NCBI GenBank assembly: GCA_018105865.1
Contig: CM030848.1
Location: 7,288,801-7,352,800, forward strand
Source of the DNA: Metaphire vulgaris
Lineage: Eukaryota; Annelida; Clitellata; Crassiclitellata; Megascolecidae
Direction: 5' to 3'
Length of the DNA: 64,000 nucleotides
Numbering within the stretch: position 1 is the first letter of the stretch; each line of letters begins with the position of its first letter. Under the pieces are notes generated by a model, which did not search any database, was not told the DNA's origin, and was given only the letters and a program-made list of their open reading frames with translations. Shown piece by piece: positions 1-11,978 of the stretch. A program made the translations under genes and the position numbers.

Positions 1-86
1 TGCTTGCAATATTGTTTAAGAACTTGCAAAGGTTGTGTGGTGTGTCAAATTTAATTTGCAAAATGTTTTTTTGTTTTCTAATTTAG

Positions 87-3000
87 CTTCAGAAGATCAT
101 GATAACCTGAATTCAAGCTGTTTGCCTAAATCGAATTTAGTCAAAGTAAAAAATCGTGACAAAAGTTTGGAAATTACCCAGTTGAAAGTGCCTGAGACTG
201 CCGCAACAACCCTGAGACCGGACTCTGCAGAACATGGGACTGGTGCTCTGTTGAACACAGCGTCTTGGGATTATTGCTGGAATGTTCAGCATCATTCTGT
301 GAGGGAATTTCCAAACTACTGGTCTCACCCAGTAGATCTTCTTCTGGAGTTTACAAAGTCGCCAAATTACAAAACCGCTCTCCTGAAAGCCATCAGACAA
401 TCGCGTGAGGTCGTCGTGAATATGTCTTCTGGTACCGACAAGCATTCATCGAGTTTGCCTGCTTTTGTGAATACCTCTCTGCCCACGACCATTGGCCTGA
501 AATGTCCAGCTCCTCAGCTGCACCAATTAAAGCAAGATTCGTCAGATGAAGGAATATATTCGGCCAAAGTTAAAGCCTTTTATATGAAGGAAACAATTTA
601 TAGGTTAGAGGACTTCTTTAAATATGTATTTGTCAGAAATGAGAACTGTCAATTTTTAAAATATATTTAATATAACACACACCCACACACACACATGAAC
701 ACACGCACATATTAGAATCATTTTATATAAACCTATGAAAATAACAAACTGGGCATGAGTCAGATCTATGTTATATGCAGATGATTTTTATGTTCCCTGA
801 ATGTGAGTGCTCAACATGGGAATGTCTCCTATTATCAACTCCCTGATTTGAATCCAAGTACACAGGCTGGCTCTTCACAAAGCTGATGGTCTACATAGCT
901 AGGTGACAGGTTTTATAATCCTAGTCACTTAATCCCTGTCACTTAATCCCTGGCACTTAATCCCCAAGTCTTTTAATCCCCAGTCAATTAATCCCCTGAC
1001 ACTTAATCCCTTCAATCACCGCCTTGTAGTTTAAGACCAAACCTGAAACTTATACCCTGTTTATTCTCTTTCTACAATCACAAGGGTTAGGGTTATGTTT
1101 TTGTAACACAAATATTTGTTATGTCATTTGTATTACATCATTAAATACATTCTCTTATATCATTGAGTGTCTGGGGATTAAGTGACGGGGATTAAAAGAC
1201 TTGGGGATTATGTGCCGGGGATTAAGTGACGGGGATTAAGTGACTGGGGATTAAAAGACATGGAACCACATAGCTGAACCAGTGATCTGTTAAAGCAGAA
1301 TTTTGTCTATAAAATTTCAGTTCTTCTAAGGGCAAATGAGGTGTTTTATCATTATTAATAAAAACTTATAGGACAATTAGAATGATTCACGGCTTTCATA
1401 AATTCAGATTGTTCCGAAAGGGCAAAATGGGTTTGGAGATTTATCCAGAAGATGGAAGTATTATCATTGCTACCGGACTCACGGACCAAATATTCACTCA
1501 TCTAACTTTCACCGACGGAAAGGTTTCTGAATTATATTTGTTTTGAGCTATTTTGAATCTTGTTATACAAGTGAAACATGAAAAAAATGTCATATGTATG
1601 ATAATTAATATACTGGTGTCAGTGTTTTAAGGTACTATTTTCAATATGCCATTGGGTTTTAGAAACAATGTGCTTTTATTCATCATTTCTTTCTTTTGTT
1701 CCATGTATTTCTGTTTGCTTCTGTATTTTTTAGCAATGAGACAATGAATTAATATTCTATATTTTATATTGGTTGATGATGTGAAGTTAGCTATCAGTAT
1801 TTATATGATGTCAATTTCCCATGTTCTGAAATGTCATTGGTTTCTTAGAGAGATTTTTGTTTTCATATTCCAGGTTGAAGAGAGACTCTATTCAAAGCTT
1901 TATCCTCCTCCTATTTCTGTAGATTTATCCTATTCTATTTCAAAAATCATCTCGACTGCAGCTCGGTAAATTCCTGAATTTCTGGTCCAATACTACATTT
2001 GATTTCAGCAGCTTATTCAGTAAAGATTTGTGATATATGTCCGAGTGCAAATTTTAAAACCTTGCTGCATCTTATTAAGTGAATTGTTTGGAGCCGACTA
2101 GTAGATCGGAATTAGGGTAAGGAGTCTTGTGCATACATCTTCTAACAAAGAGAGGTACGCATTCAAGGGAACCGTTTTAGATGCCATTTATTTTATTGAA
2201 GTAAAGATTACAAAGGTAAAGGGTAAAAAGCTTTATAGTCAACAGAAAATCTTTGCTGGACAATTATTTAATTAACCTCTTAACCGTGTATTTAACTGTA
2301 ACTCAATGTAAAATGGACGGATATATCCGGGATCCCCAGTTAAGGGGTTAAGAGGTTATGCATCTGAATGGAATTTTACATGAAATTTCAAGACAATTCA
2401 AAGAATTTTCACTACAATAATTCATTCAAATTTTTTTGTCCTCCAACTTGTATCCATTTCTGATAGCTGGTATTTGACCGTCATTTAACTCTTTCCATGT
2501 TCTGTTTTGTTAGTTTGTTGGAAGTTTTATCTCACGAAGAAGTTTTGATGGGAACCGATGGAGATCCAGTTTGTTATGAAGTATAGTTATTTAGTCTTTG
2601 ATATTTTAGTTGGCAATTTACTTATCAATGCAATATTATCTATCTTAGAGCTGCACAACTTTTATTTGAGATTTTTTTGCCATTTTGTGTAATTTCAGTT
2701 ATTTTTCTAAGTTTTACTGCCATTTATTAGCTCTTTGGGCTTTTATGATCATATTATAATTAAAGGATGTCTTTGATTAACACGATTTGTTCAGAATAAT
2801 CTAAAGATGGGCATCTTTGATATTTTATTTTATAATTGTCCGCTTTTATATGATTTCTTAGTATACAAAGTCCTCAGAGACTCAAGAGATTCCATCATTG
2901 CCAGTTGTCATTGAGGAGTGCATCATTCCGGGCATTGGTCGCTTCACAGCGCATTCCAATGGGAATCTGCACGTAGTTTTTACTGATCGCACTTGTCTTG

Positions 3001-6000
3001 ATATGATGATTGAACTTAGCACTCTCTTATTTCCACAAAATAGTGACGTAAGCAATGAATGAATTGAATGATTTTTGTTGCCAGAACATCAAATAGACAT
3101 ATTGAAATAAATTTTCTAATATTATAGCATTCACTGCTATAAAATATCTAGAATTGAAATTATATTATGTTGGTATTGTTGCCTGAATTTTCTATAAAAT
3201 AACTTTCTGTGAAGACGTTTCAGACATTGCTAAATTGATATTGCCAACACTCTTACTTAAATATTTAAGTTTTTTTAACTTCTACTCAAGTTCGAGCATT
3301 GGGCCTGATACTGATTTCCGGGTTCAGGCAAACAGCAACACAGGTGGCTAACGCCATTACTCTGGAATAGTTTGCCATTGCTTTCTACAGACCCACATTT
3401 TTACCTCGCAGCCGAATGCTGCTCCTCGGTTTTGCATCGCCCTCTAGCAAATAGGACTGAGTCGACCTTAGGGGCTCAAGTGTGACTAGATCCTTGGTCC
3501 ATCAGCATGCCACTCCAGCACATTATCAATCTGTCAGCTCCCCCTCCCCCATGTCAAGTAGTACAGTCTACAAACTATGTGTAGACTGGCTTTTAAATGC
3601 AATAAGATAAGTTAATGGTAGACATTTTTCAGCATATGCTCTATAATGGCTGGGTTGTTTATTGTAAATTGCTTTTTTGAAGAATGGGACCTTTCGACTG
3701 AGAAGTAGATTCTCGCCAGAATGGCCCGCTGGATACTGTCGACTTCTTTTGCCAAATGGACATTATCACTTTGTGAATATTAGTTACCCCGAAGTTCCGT
3801 ATAAAAGGTAAAAACCGAATTTAGTTTGGTAACTGAACTCTGTTATCAAAGGATTTGGCAAGTGGGGGGGGGGGGCGTTGGGGTGGCAACTTCTAATCAT
3901 GGGGGGGCCAACCATTGTTGTTAGGTATGTAGTATTAAATATAGGGTCCCAACAGGGGGGCCAGGCACTCAAAAGGGGCACGGGCCCCTTGGGCTCCCCT
4001 GGGGAGTCGCCACTGAATATATACACCATTGTGCCATAATACCATCATTTTATTAATAATGAAGTTGCCACTTTAAGGGTAATAAGTAATTCACTAATTT
4101 GTCATTATGACAAAATATCATATTGAGTGTCACCAGACTTCCATTTAATTCAAGACTGGACTCTTGAGTACGGTAATGCTGTTGACATAATTTTTTTTTC
4201 ATGGAGGAAGCTTTTTTAACCCAGCTGTCACAAATTCTTTGAAATTGTCAGTTTTTCCAAGCTATAAAAGTATTGATTAGACAATCTAGATTAAAATATA
4301 ACTTGTCTTACATTGTTTCAGTGTTGGTACTGATATGGCAATACCTTTGAAATTTTGTTATCGGCACTGATGTTGTCAATAATTGTCTAAGCTGATATGG
4401 ATATTTTGGATTTGTGGTATTGTTAGCAATTCTATCACTGTATCTGGTTTGTGCCGCCTGATTTTAGGTATGTGAGTTGTGCCCTTGACTGGGCTGCTTG
4501 GCTAAATACTCCTGCTACTGAACGATGTGCGTTTTATGGTGAACAGTCTGCCGAATGTCAACGAATCAACGCCGTTGAACTAGAACTTAGGAAGATTCAA
4601 TGTTTCTCTCGTATCCTTTTTGAGCCTTGTAATGAAGTGCAAGAACTGGGCAAGATGATAAGCGACAAAGTCATGGACTCTGTGTTATGAAAATATTTCA
4701 AACTTGGAGAGATGTAATAAGACATTGTTACTGTTTTGGTCGCATGAAAGACTTTACATGTAACTTTTTATATTAAGATTAGTACATAGGTGTTGGTGAT
4801 CACATCATGTAGACTATATACCAGTTTCTCACTGAAGAATATATAATATTAGGCAGGGTTATGGAAGAAAGTCAAAGGTATCTGAGGCCAGCAGACCAAT
4901 AAGGGCTCGAGGGCATCGACTGACAGATAACTGGCAACTAGAAAAGGTAGCCTGGAAGTGAAAAGGGAATTGTCACTCATAAACACCGGCGGATAACATG
5001 AAGGAAGATAGTGAAAATAAGCCAGGCAAAGATGAATCAGGAAAGTTTAGTGAATGGCTGAATTCTATGTTAGGATTTCTGTAAAGAAAATGGCTAAAAT
5101 TGTTAACTGTCATTGTGAGTAACTTGTTGAACATACGTACTTATTGTGTGTAAATAAAATTGTTATAAGCCAAGTGGACAGACATTTGAGTGAATTGCAA
5201 AAATTATGAGCAGCCTATATAGAGCCTTGTAGGCAGTGGCGGCTCTAGGATTTGGCAAGTGGGGGGGCCGTTGGGGGGGCAACTTCTAATCATGAGGGGC
5301 CAACCATTTGTTGTTTAATGTATGTAGCATTAAGTATAGGGTCCCAACTGGGGGGGCCACTGGGGGGGCCAGGCTCTCAATAGGGGGGCACGGGCCCCCC
5401 ATGGCCCCCCCGGTGGAGCCGCCACTGCTTGTAGGCCCCGAAAATACATTGGACATTAAAGACTGCTCTACCTATCGCCACAACCACCAAAAAATGTTTA
5501 ATGAGAAGCAAAGCTAAGGATTAGCCAAATATAGTGCAACAGATTCAATCTTTCTCAATGTTACAGTGTTGTTCGTAGTGCTTCACTTATAACTGTAATT
5601 GACTACAGTGGCGGTTCCAGGATTTCTTGGTGGGGGGGATGAAATGAATTCATAGAAAGTTGGTGGGGGGATGAAAATAGAAGGACAAAAATCAATAAAC
5701 TTTGCCGGAAAGAGTGAAAAAAGGGATTTATCCCCCTAATTTGACACTTTTACCGAAAAATAGGTTGACAAGCAAATAAGGTCATTTGCAGTCAGTTTTA
5801 CTAAACTTTTACCAAAACATAGTTTCACAAGCAAAAAATGTAAGTCTGGAAGTCTGGTGGGGGAGGCTGCATTCCCACTCATCCCCCACATGGAACCGCC
5901 ACTGGAAGACTGCAACTGCGTATTAATTATAAATTAGATAAACTGAGACTTTGAGGAATGTTCATTTTTAGCAGATTTTATGCAGATGTTGAGTAATCAT

Positions 6001-6267
6001 TTTGCACTCTGACTTAGAATGCTTCTTAGGTTTCTTAACTTAGTGTTAGACATTCTGGAAGATTCATTTCTACCCAAGACTAAAATTGTCTTAAGGAATG
6101 ACGAATTTTTCTTGGACGATAAAGAGACTGATTCGACTTCAAATCAGTCAAACTCTTCAGCGACGGAAACAGTTTTGAAATTTGACGACAAGAGCGTGGA
6201 TGATGTTTTGCGAAGAAACTCTGAGATGTTGAAGGACATAAAAAACTTTCTTAAGCAAACTGAATAA
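87..6267 (+). CDS. C5orf34: C5orf34-family protein, 3' part (eight coding exons)
   Basis: Exons: 87-603, 1408-1522, 1874-1965, 2514-2580, 2862-3047, 3683-3808, 4468-4610, 6044-6267. All have AG/GT borders, and phases agree across every junction. The joined product follows the vertebrate C5orf34 family as I know it, in order: a block with LKCPAPQLHQ, a YR..LEIYPEDGS block, an IPGIGRFTAHSNGNLHVVF block, GYCRLLLPNG, YVSCALDWAAWL, an ELRKIQCF helix, and a C-terminal RRNSEMLKDIKNFLKQ helix. The family is conserved in animals but its molecular role is not established. The 5' exons lie outside the window; the first exon here opens at an acceptor (TTTAG), so no start codon is called. Exon 6 reads GTG AAT ATT TAG; one extra T near 3779-3783 must be ignored to continue, which then restores 489 codons from exon 1 to the stop. 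Introns carry a foldback element, a piggyBac-like mini element, a SINE and hAT-like elements. Family assignment rests on remembered similarity. Confidence 0.85.
901..1267. mobile_element. Foldback element with tandem-repeat arms, 8-bp TSD
   Basis: The left arm (about 918-1014) is a run of CACTTAATCCC-type units; the right arm (about 1168-1260) is the same unit inverted (GGGGATTAAGTGA). A unique centre of about 150 bases separates them. The perfect duplication ACATAGCT lies at 893-900 and 1268-1275, marking a transposition event. It sits in the intron after the first visible exon of the C5orf34-like gene. It has no coding capacity. Confidence 0.8.
2271..2356. mobile_element. Palindromic mini-element with TTAA ends, copy 1
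   Basis: About 85 bases with inverted ends TTAACC...GGGGTTAA around a core TGTAACTCAATGTAAAATGG. The same core and ends recur at 45943-46020. TTAA followed by CCC at the termini resembles piggyBac target and terminus sequences, so a piggyBac-driven MITE is the best guess. Confidence 0.6.
3285..3535 (-). repeat. SINE copy (tail half of the 5S-headed family)
   Basis: On the minus strand this matches the 3' part of the element at 59797-60100: GAAAGCAATGGCAAACTA, then CACCTGNGTCGCTG and GCTCGAGCATGG-like blocks in the same order. It lies in the intron between C5orf34-like exons 5 and 6. The 5S-like head is missing or too diverged to see. Confidence 0.6.
3850..4013. mobile_element. hAT-like MITE, CAGTGGCGGCTC family, truncated
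   Basis: Internal sequence matches the full copies at 5234-5427 and 10970-11152 (GGATTTGGCAAGTGGGG, then AGGGTCCCAAC, then GGGCACGGGCCCC). The right end GTCGCCACTG is present; the left terminus is lost. Intronic in the C5orf34-like gene. Confidence 0.75.
5234..5427. mobile_element. hAT-like MITE, CAGTGGCGGCTC family, complete
   Basis: Terminal inverted repeats CAGTGGCGGCTCTAGG...GGAGCCGCCACTG with a perfect 8-bp duplication CTTGTAGG at 5226-5233 and 5428-5435. The CAGNG ends and 8-bp duplication are hAT hallmarks. G-rich, non-coding, in the last intron of the C5orf34-like gene. Confidence 0.9.
5609..5903. mobile_element. hAT-like MITE, CAGTGGCGGTTCC family, copy 1
   Basis: Starts CAGTGGCGGTTCCAGG and ends CATGGAACCGCCACTG, with internal GGTGGGGGGATGAAA and TTGACAAGCAAA motifs. 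The same family is at 30434-30728 and 47152-47455. No matching duplication is seen at this copy, so it is probably the oldest or a flank has changed. Confidence 0.8.
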
Positions 6268-6269
6268 AT
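6264..6269 (+). promoter_or_regulatory. polyadenylation signal overlapping the stop codon
   Basis: AATAAA overlaps the TAA stop of the C5orf34-like gene (ACTGAATAAATG). No closer alternative signal is seen in the next 200 bases. If used, the 3' UTR would be only about 15-30 bases. Confidence 0.45.
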
Positions 6270-6678
6270 GAAATGTTTAAAATTTTAAGACCTCACCCCC
6301 CGTTTCACACACCGTACATACAAAAATTCTCTGAAATCCATCACATCCCTTCAGTTCATGTGTACTATATGGATGGACCCTTGTAATATTTGTGACTTCT
6401 TTCATAATGGCTTCAAATTGCTTATTTGTTATATTGTTCTTGATACTTGGGTACTGCCATGATGTCATCAGGAGCAATTTACTGGTATTATTTATTTGAA
6501 GCATGTAGAAACAATTTGCTTTTGCATTATAAGTGTTTTTCTATTTCCTGGAAACCATAATTTATGCACAATTAATTATGTTTAATGCATAACATCATCG
6601 AATGAATTTATGCTTCTGTAGTTTGCTATTACATTTCAACACAAATATTGAACAGATGTCTGTATGCTTGTTGCTCTA

Positions 6679-6984
6679 CACCAGTGATTCTCAGCCCTCT
6701 TTGCACTTTTGAAGTTCAAAAATTTCTCGCGGACCACCTGATAAATTGAGCAGTCATCTGCTCGTAAAAAGCGGTGATGGCCTTTTGTTCTTTTTTGCTT
6801 GTCAGACTTTTAACGTTGAAAATGCACAGATGTGCCGATAACCTTTTTGTGCTGATGAGCTTGTTTTGCTGGTCGCACTTTTCAGATTTTTCACTTGGAA
6901 AATGTATAATTGTATACCTGTATGTCTAATTTTTATTTACGTTTTTTCAGACTTCGCTGCGGACCACTAGACCTCCTTTCCGGC
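6679..6984. mobile_element. hAT-like remnant (CAGTGATTCTCAG type)
   Basis: Begins CAGTGATTCTCAGCCC and has paired GCGGACCAC blocks near each end, the layout of hAT MITEs of the kind that read GTTCTCAA...TTGAGAAC. The right end is eroded and abuts a LINE fragment. Confidence 0.5.
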
Positions 6985-7965
6985 ATATATTTTCTTCATT
7001 GATTACAAAAAAGCCTTCGACGAAGTGAAGCACAGTGAGATATTTGAATGTCTAGATAGATCGGGAATAGATGGAAAGGACATGAAAATCTATTCTGAAA
7101 TTTACTGGAAACTAACGTCAACTCTCAAAATAAATGGAAAAGAGGGAAAATGGGTTAAAATACAAAAAAGGGCAATACATGGCTGTGAGCTATCACCAGA
7201 ATTCTTTAATGCATATGGAGAAGAAATTATGGAAAATATAGAACATTTAGAAAGAATTATAATAGGAGAACAATATATAAAAAATCCTATTCGTGAATGA
7301 TGCCACAACAATGGCTTACTGTATTCACAACAGAATTTGCAGAAGTTAGTCGATGAAGTGACTAGAGAAGGAGAAAGCAAAGAACTGAAAATAAACACAA
7401 GAAAACATACTGCATGGTATTTTCTAAGCAAAAGGAAGTACCAAAATGCCAAATATACGGGTACATAAAAGGCCGACTGATATATCAAGTAAATGCATTC
7501 AAACAGGGACTACCTAGGAAGCTGGATCACTAGCGATGGGAAAAGTGGTAAAGAAATGACAAGAATAGCCATGACCAAATCAGCATTTGCAGAGCTAAAA
7601 CACATCCAACAGGCAAATCTCAATGGAGACTAAAATACGAGTCTTGGAAACATATGTCTAGTCAGTCTTGTTATACAGAGCAGAGATATGGACCATTTCT
7701 AAACAAACGAAGAACCATTGGAAGCGGTGGATATGTGGTTGTTGAGGAGGCCATTGAAGATACCATAGACAGAGAAAAATTAACCAAGAAATCCTGGTAA
7801 GGACAAATACGCGACTAAAACTGATGCAAACTATAAGGGAAAAGCAACTCGATCGAATTCTTCGGACACAATGAAGAAAAAGGCTGGAAAACCTCGTCAC
7901 AACTGGAAAAATGGAGGGGAAAAGAGCAAGAGAGAAGCAAAGAATGACTCAGTTTTATCAAAAGC
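6985..7965 (+). pseudogene. Decayed LINE, reverse-transcriptase and C-terminal region
   Basis: Starts inside the RT domain with FIDYKKAFDEVKH, then an open stretch to a stop near 7298. Three frames are then needed to follow typical LINE text: KIRVLETYV, SVLLYRAEIWTISKQTK, QEILVRTNTRLKLMQTIREKQ, and a basic tail RKAGKPRHNWK. Multiple stops and frameshifts show it is dead. The order matches non-LTR elements with an RT followed by the YG.E.W region. Clade not assigned. The 5' half is missing. Confidence 0.8.
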
Positions 7966-8000
7966 ATGCTAGCTACTGTATGTGACATGAAGTGGAGAGT

Positions 8001-8117
8001 AGCTCTCAGAGAGTAGGCCTAGCTGCTTATACAGATAGCATGCTAAGATCTGGTCGTGATTCTGTCTCATGCAGAGAATCCACTCTTGATGAGGTTTGTG
8101 AACATGAATACAATCTA
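8001..8117 (-). repeat. Partial copy of the prohormone gene's 3' end
   Basis: Closely matches 9190-9297, sharing AGCTGCTTAT, TTCTGTCTCATGCAGAGAATCC and TTTGTGAACATGAA in order. The matched region covers the last 15 or so codons of exon 4, its stop and the adjacent 3' sequence. It is not open in the corresponding frame over its full length, so it is a non-coding duplicate. Confidence 0.7.
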
Positions 8118-8872
8118 CAAACGACATGGAGGTGTGGAGGTCCATGGTCGCCAACGTAGTGACACGGGGCACCCAAAGAAGAAAGAAGCTACGACAATTC
8201 ACTTTGCTTGCTCATTATTATTACGATAAGACATCTTCTGGTCACACAAAAACATTGCTCTATATGCTTGCAAGTTAGCAACAGCAGTGGATGGAACAGC
8301 TTATACAGTACAATATTGATTAGACAAAGCACTGAATAAAAGATCTTCCACAAACAAATGAAAAAGGTTTTTACACGCAATAGTCGTAAATTGATCATAG
8401 TTTTGATGCTTTAGGCTACTTGTCTAACTATTGAAATGCTAGGAGTCTAGGTGCTAAGCAGAAACAGAAATATTGCTTACATGAATTGTCAGATGCTGGT
8501 GTAGCCTTAATGGGGCCTACTCTGGAATTATCTTGCACAACAATCAAATTGATGCATGAAATGTCTTTTTGTAAAGAAAAGATATCAATATTATGTCCTT
8601 AGTTCAAAGAATTAATAATGTTGAACGGTTTACACTGTAGCTAAATTTTCAGTCCGAGCCTTACTGAATCATTTCATAGATGCTTATAGTAGGCCTGGAA
8701 TATTAATCGTTAATTTTTGCAGATTTAGCATAGGAATAACTGCTTATCAAGTGCCTTTTCAACTATTAATAGTTAGTAATTTTGAGAGAATAAGCATGTA
8801 TAATTCAAAAATATTAATTCGATTTTCATACTGCGCATGTAATTGCTAATTTTATCACTCTATTGTATAAAC

Positions 8873-9132
8873 CAGGGGTGGCCAAACCCATAGAAGGTGC
8901 GAGCAGCAATTGACAATTCTCAAAAGTTTGGGGGTCGCATTGCCACAATTAGACACGAAAAACGAGATAGCATGATCCAATTATTTGCAAAATTTCATTG
9001 AATCTCTGTTGCTATTTTTATGAGTCTTATGATAAAATTGCAAACAGGCAAACTTATTACTACTACTGTTTATCTATTAATCAGCTCAGTTTTAAGAAAA
9101 ACTTTTTGCGAGCCGCAGTTTGGCCAACCCTG
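8873..9132. mobile_element. hAT-like remnant (CAGGGGTGGCCAAAC type)
   Basis: Starts CAGGGGTGGCCAAACCC and ends CAGTTTGGCCAACCCTG, an imperfect inverted pair; GCGAGCAGC and GCGAGCCGC lie inside. No clear duplication. AT-rich centre without coding potential. Confidence 0.65.
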
Positions 9133-9248
9133 GCGTAGCTTATTGTGCGAGACGCAGCATGAGGCAGTTTTCAACTTAACAGAATTTCTATAGCGCTTTT
9201 AGAGAGCAGCTGCTTATATAGATAGCGTGCGGTTAGGGTGATTCTGTC

Positions 9249-11779
9249 TCATGCAGAGAATCCGCTCTTAATGAGCTTTGTGAACATGAATGTGATCTCG
9301 TTGTAGGCCGACGGAGGCATTCCGAGCTCCGTGAGAGCGGTCTCGTCTCCTTCACTGACCGCCGTCAGAGCCGTCTTCAGACTCGAGATGTCGTGTTCGC
9401 TCAGACCAAGACGCTTGCGATAGTCTTCCACCGTCGGACTCACTGTTGGCACACAAACGACGCGAATATGTACATTGCAAAGTTTTCTACTGTAGGCCTA
9501 CTATATAGATGCAAAGACAAGAAGATACAGAAGGAAACTTCAGAAACATATCAACCTGGCGGTAACCTACTAGAGAACAAGAGGGCAAAGAATTACAATA
9601 GATTAGGCCGCTAGGGGGCCTTTGTGAATAAATGGCAGGGTGAAACACAGTGGTTTTCAACTTTTCACACAGGGCAGATCCTACTGAACCGCTGCACATG
9701 CAGTGTTGTAATAAATACTTCACTGAAAGTATTTAAATACTTTCATAAATACTTGGTTCTCAGGTAGTATTTAAATAGTATTTAAATACTCAAATACCAG
9801 GGTAAGTATTTAAATACTGACAAATAAGGTTTAAATACTTTTTTAAATACTTGATAATGTATTTGACACGATTCGCCACAACCGTATTTTTGTTTAAAGA
9901 AATGTTAGTTAAAATTATTTCTAACAATGTCAATGTAGACCTACTTAACTGTTCAACTGTCTAAAACCACCAGTAAAGAAAATGTAAAAATGAACAGTCC
10001 ATAAGAAACGTTATAATTATGTGAAAATTGCAATAAATCCAAAGTATTTAAATTTCTTAAATACATCTAAATACTCTATGGTATTTAAATACTATTTAAA
10101 TACTTAATTTTGGATGAGTATTTAAATACTTTCTTAAATACTGGACAAAGTATTTAAATAGTATTTAAATACTGAAAGTATTTAAATACTTTACAACACT
10201 CTGCACATGTAAACTCTATTGTTATTATTATTTGTCAAATACCAAATGTGGGCCCACCTATAACTATAATATACGTCAGGCAAGGACTGTTCCCAAAAAT
10301 TTGAGACATCGCGGTCAATTGCCTAACATTGGAAAGGGCCCAGGGGCGAACCCGCTGAAGTTTCAGCGCCAGATGTCGTGCAGACTCGTGCTTTCGACGT
10401 TAACGACTATGAACACCAGTTCTCTCTGTTGTTTGTCAGCAAACTACCGTTGTAAGCTACTAAAAAAGACTTCAACATTGTGGATTGACAACATTAGAAA
10501 AGACGAGAGAGAGAGAGAGAGAGAGAGGAGATTTGATAGACACATACAAAATGATGACTTGGAAAGTATACAGTAGATGTGCCATACGATCGATTCCTTA
10601 CATTGGCACACTATGGCAACACAAGAGGCCACAGATGGAAATTGTTTAAGCCATGCAGTGTTTCCCAAACTGTGGATCGCGACCCAAAAGGGGGTCGCAG
10701 AGTTCAGTCTAATGGGTCTCGGAGAATCCGCGAAATTGGATTCAAAAGTGTCATTTTCAAACCAATACCGCAATGTCACAAGCAGTGGCGTAACCACGCC
10801 CGGGCAATTACTGGCAATGCCCGGGTTAGTTTGCTTTTCTGCCCGGGTTGAAAAAATTAAAAATTATGCCTTAATTTTTTTGGTTTTGCTTTAATAGTCA
10901 ATTGCAGTCTCTTCGAAACGTGTTTCACAGGCATCAGCTAGAAGTGCAGTAATTACTAGTCATTGTATTCAGTGGCGGCTCTAGGATTTGGCAAGTGGGG
11001 GGGCCGTTGGGGTGGCAACTTCTAATCATGGGGGCCAACCATTTGCTGTTTAATGTATGTAGCAATAAGTATAGGGTCCCAACTGGGGGGCACTGGGGGC
11101 AGGCACTCAATAGGGGGCACGGCCCCCCTGGCCCCCCGGTGGAGCGCCACTGATTGTATTTGGTTGGTCTATGTATCTACGTGACATCTCGAATTTCAGT
11201 TACGTTGGTAATCGCCTGTCCGTGTGGACGATTTCTTCCTTCTGCATCTTCCTCTACTCAATTGGACTCTGAAACCCCATCTAAGGTGATAATTGGGGCG
11301 TACGACGTGCGGGCGTCGCAGATGCTGAAGATTTATGAGTTGGTGACTGATAGGCAGTGATTGCATGGATAGCAGATATAGCTGAAGCAGGGACATCTGA
11401 AGTCTATTTGACCTGTGCTTGCTACGAATGTGTTCGGAATCACGGAATCCTAAATATATTGGACCTGGAAGGGCAACGTCGGTTACAGAATTCAAGAATT
11501 TGACTAACAGGCCAGTGCTTCAGGTCCTGTCTTAGCGACCCAAACCTGACATCTCTGTCCAGTGTGCCAGCCGCCCAGCTGCCGTCAGCCAACTAACTGC
11601 CAAGTAGCAAGGCTATCAGTTGGGGTATCCGGACGTTGCATCTCAGGACGATTCATCTCAGGACGATTCAAAGCGGACGATTCATATCAAGGACTATTCA
11701 TATCAGGACTATTCATCTCGGGTAAAGTAGTACATGCAATCTCTGAAGCTACCTCTTCAGAAATTTGAGAATTTTTGTG

Positions 11780-11837
<58 letters not shown>

Positions 11838-11938
11838 CCAAACTGTTCCATTTGTCATAATGATTCACAACTATAATGCCTCTGTCACAAACATTACTAA
11901 TATAGTAATTTATATATGTTTATCTTGCATACTTAGTC

Positions 11939-11978
<40 letters not shown>

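Noticed and set aside
137..445. Minus-strand frame of 102 residues opposite the first exon
   Set aside because: Shadow of the C5orf34-like exon on the plus strand, which has the family match.
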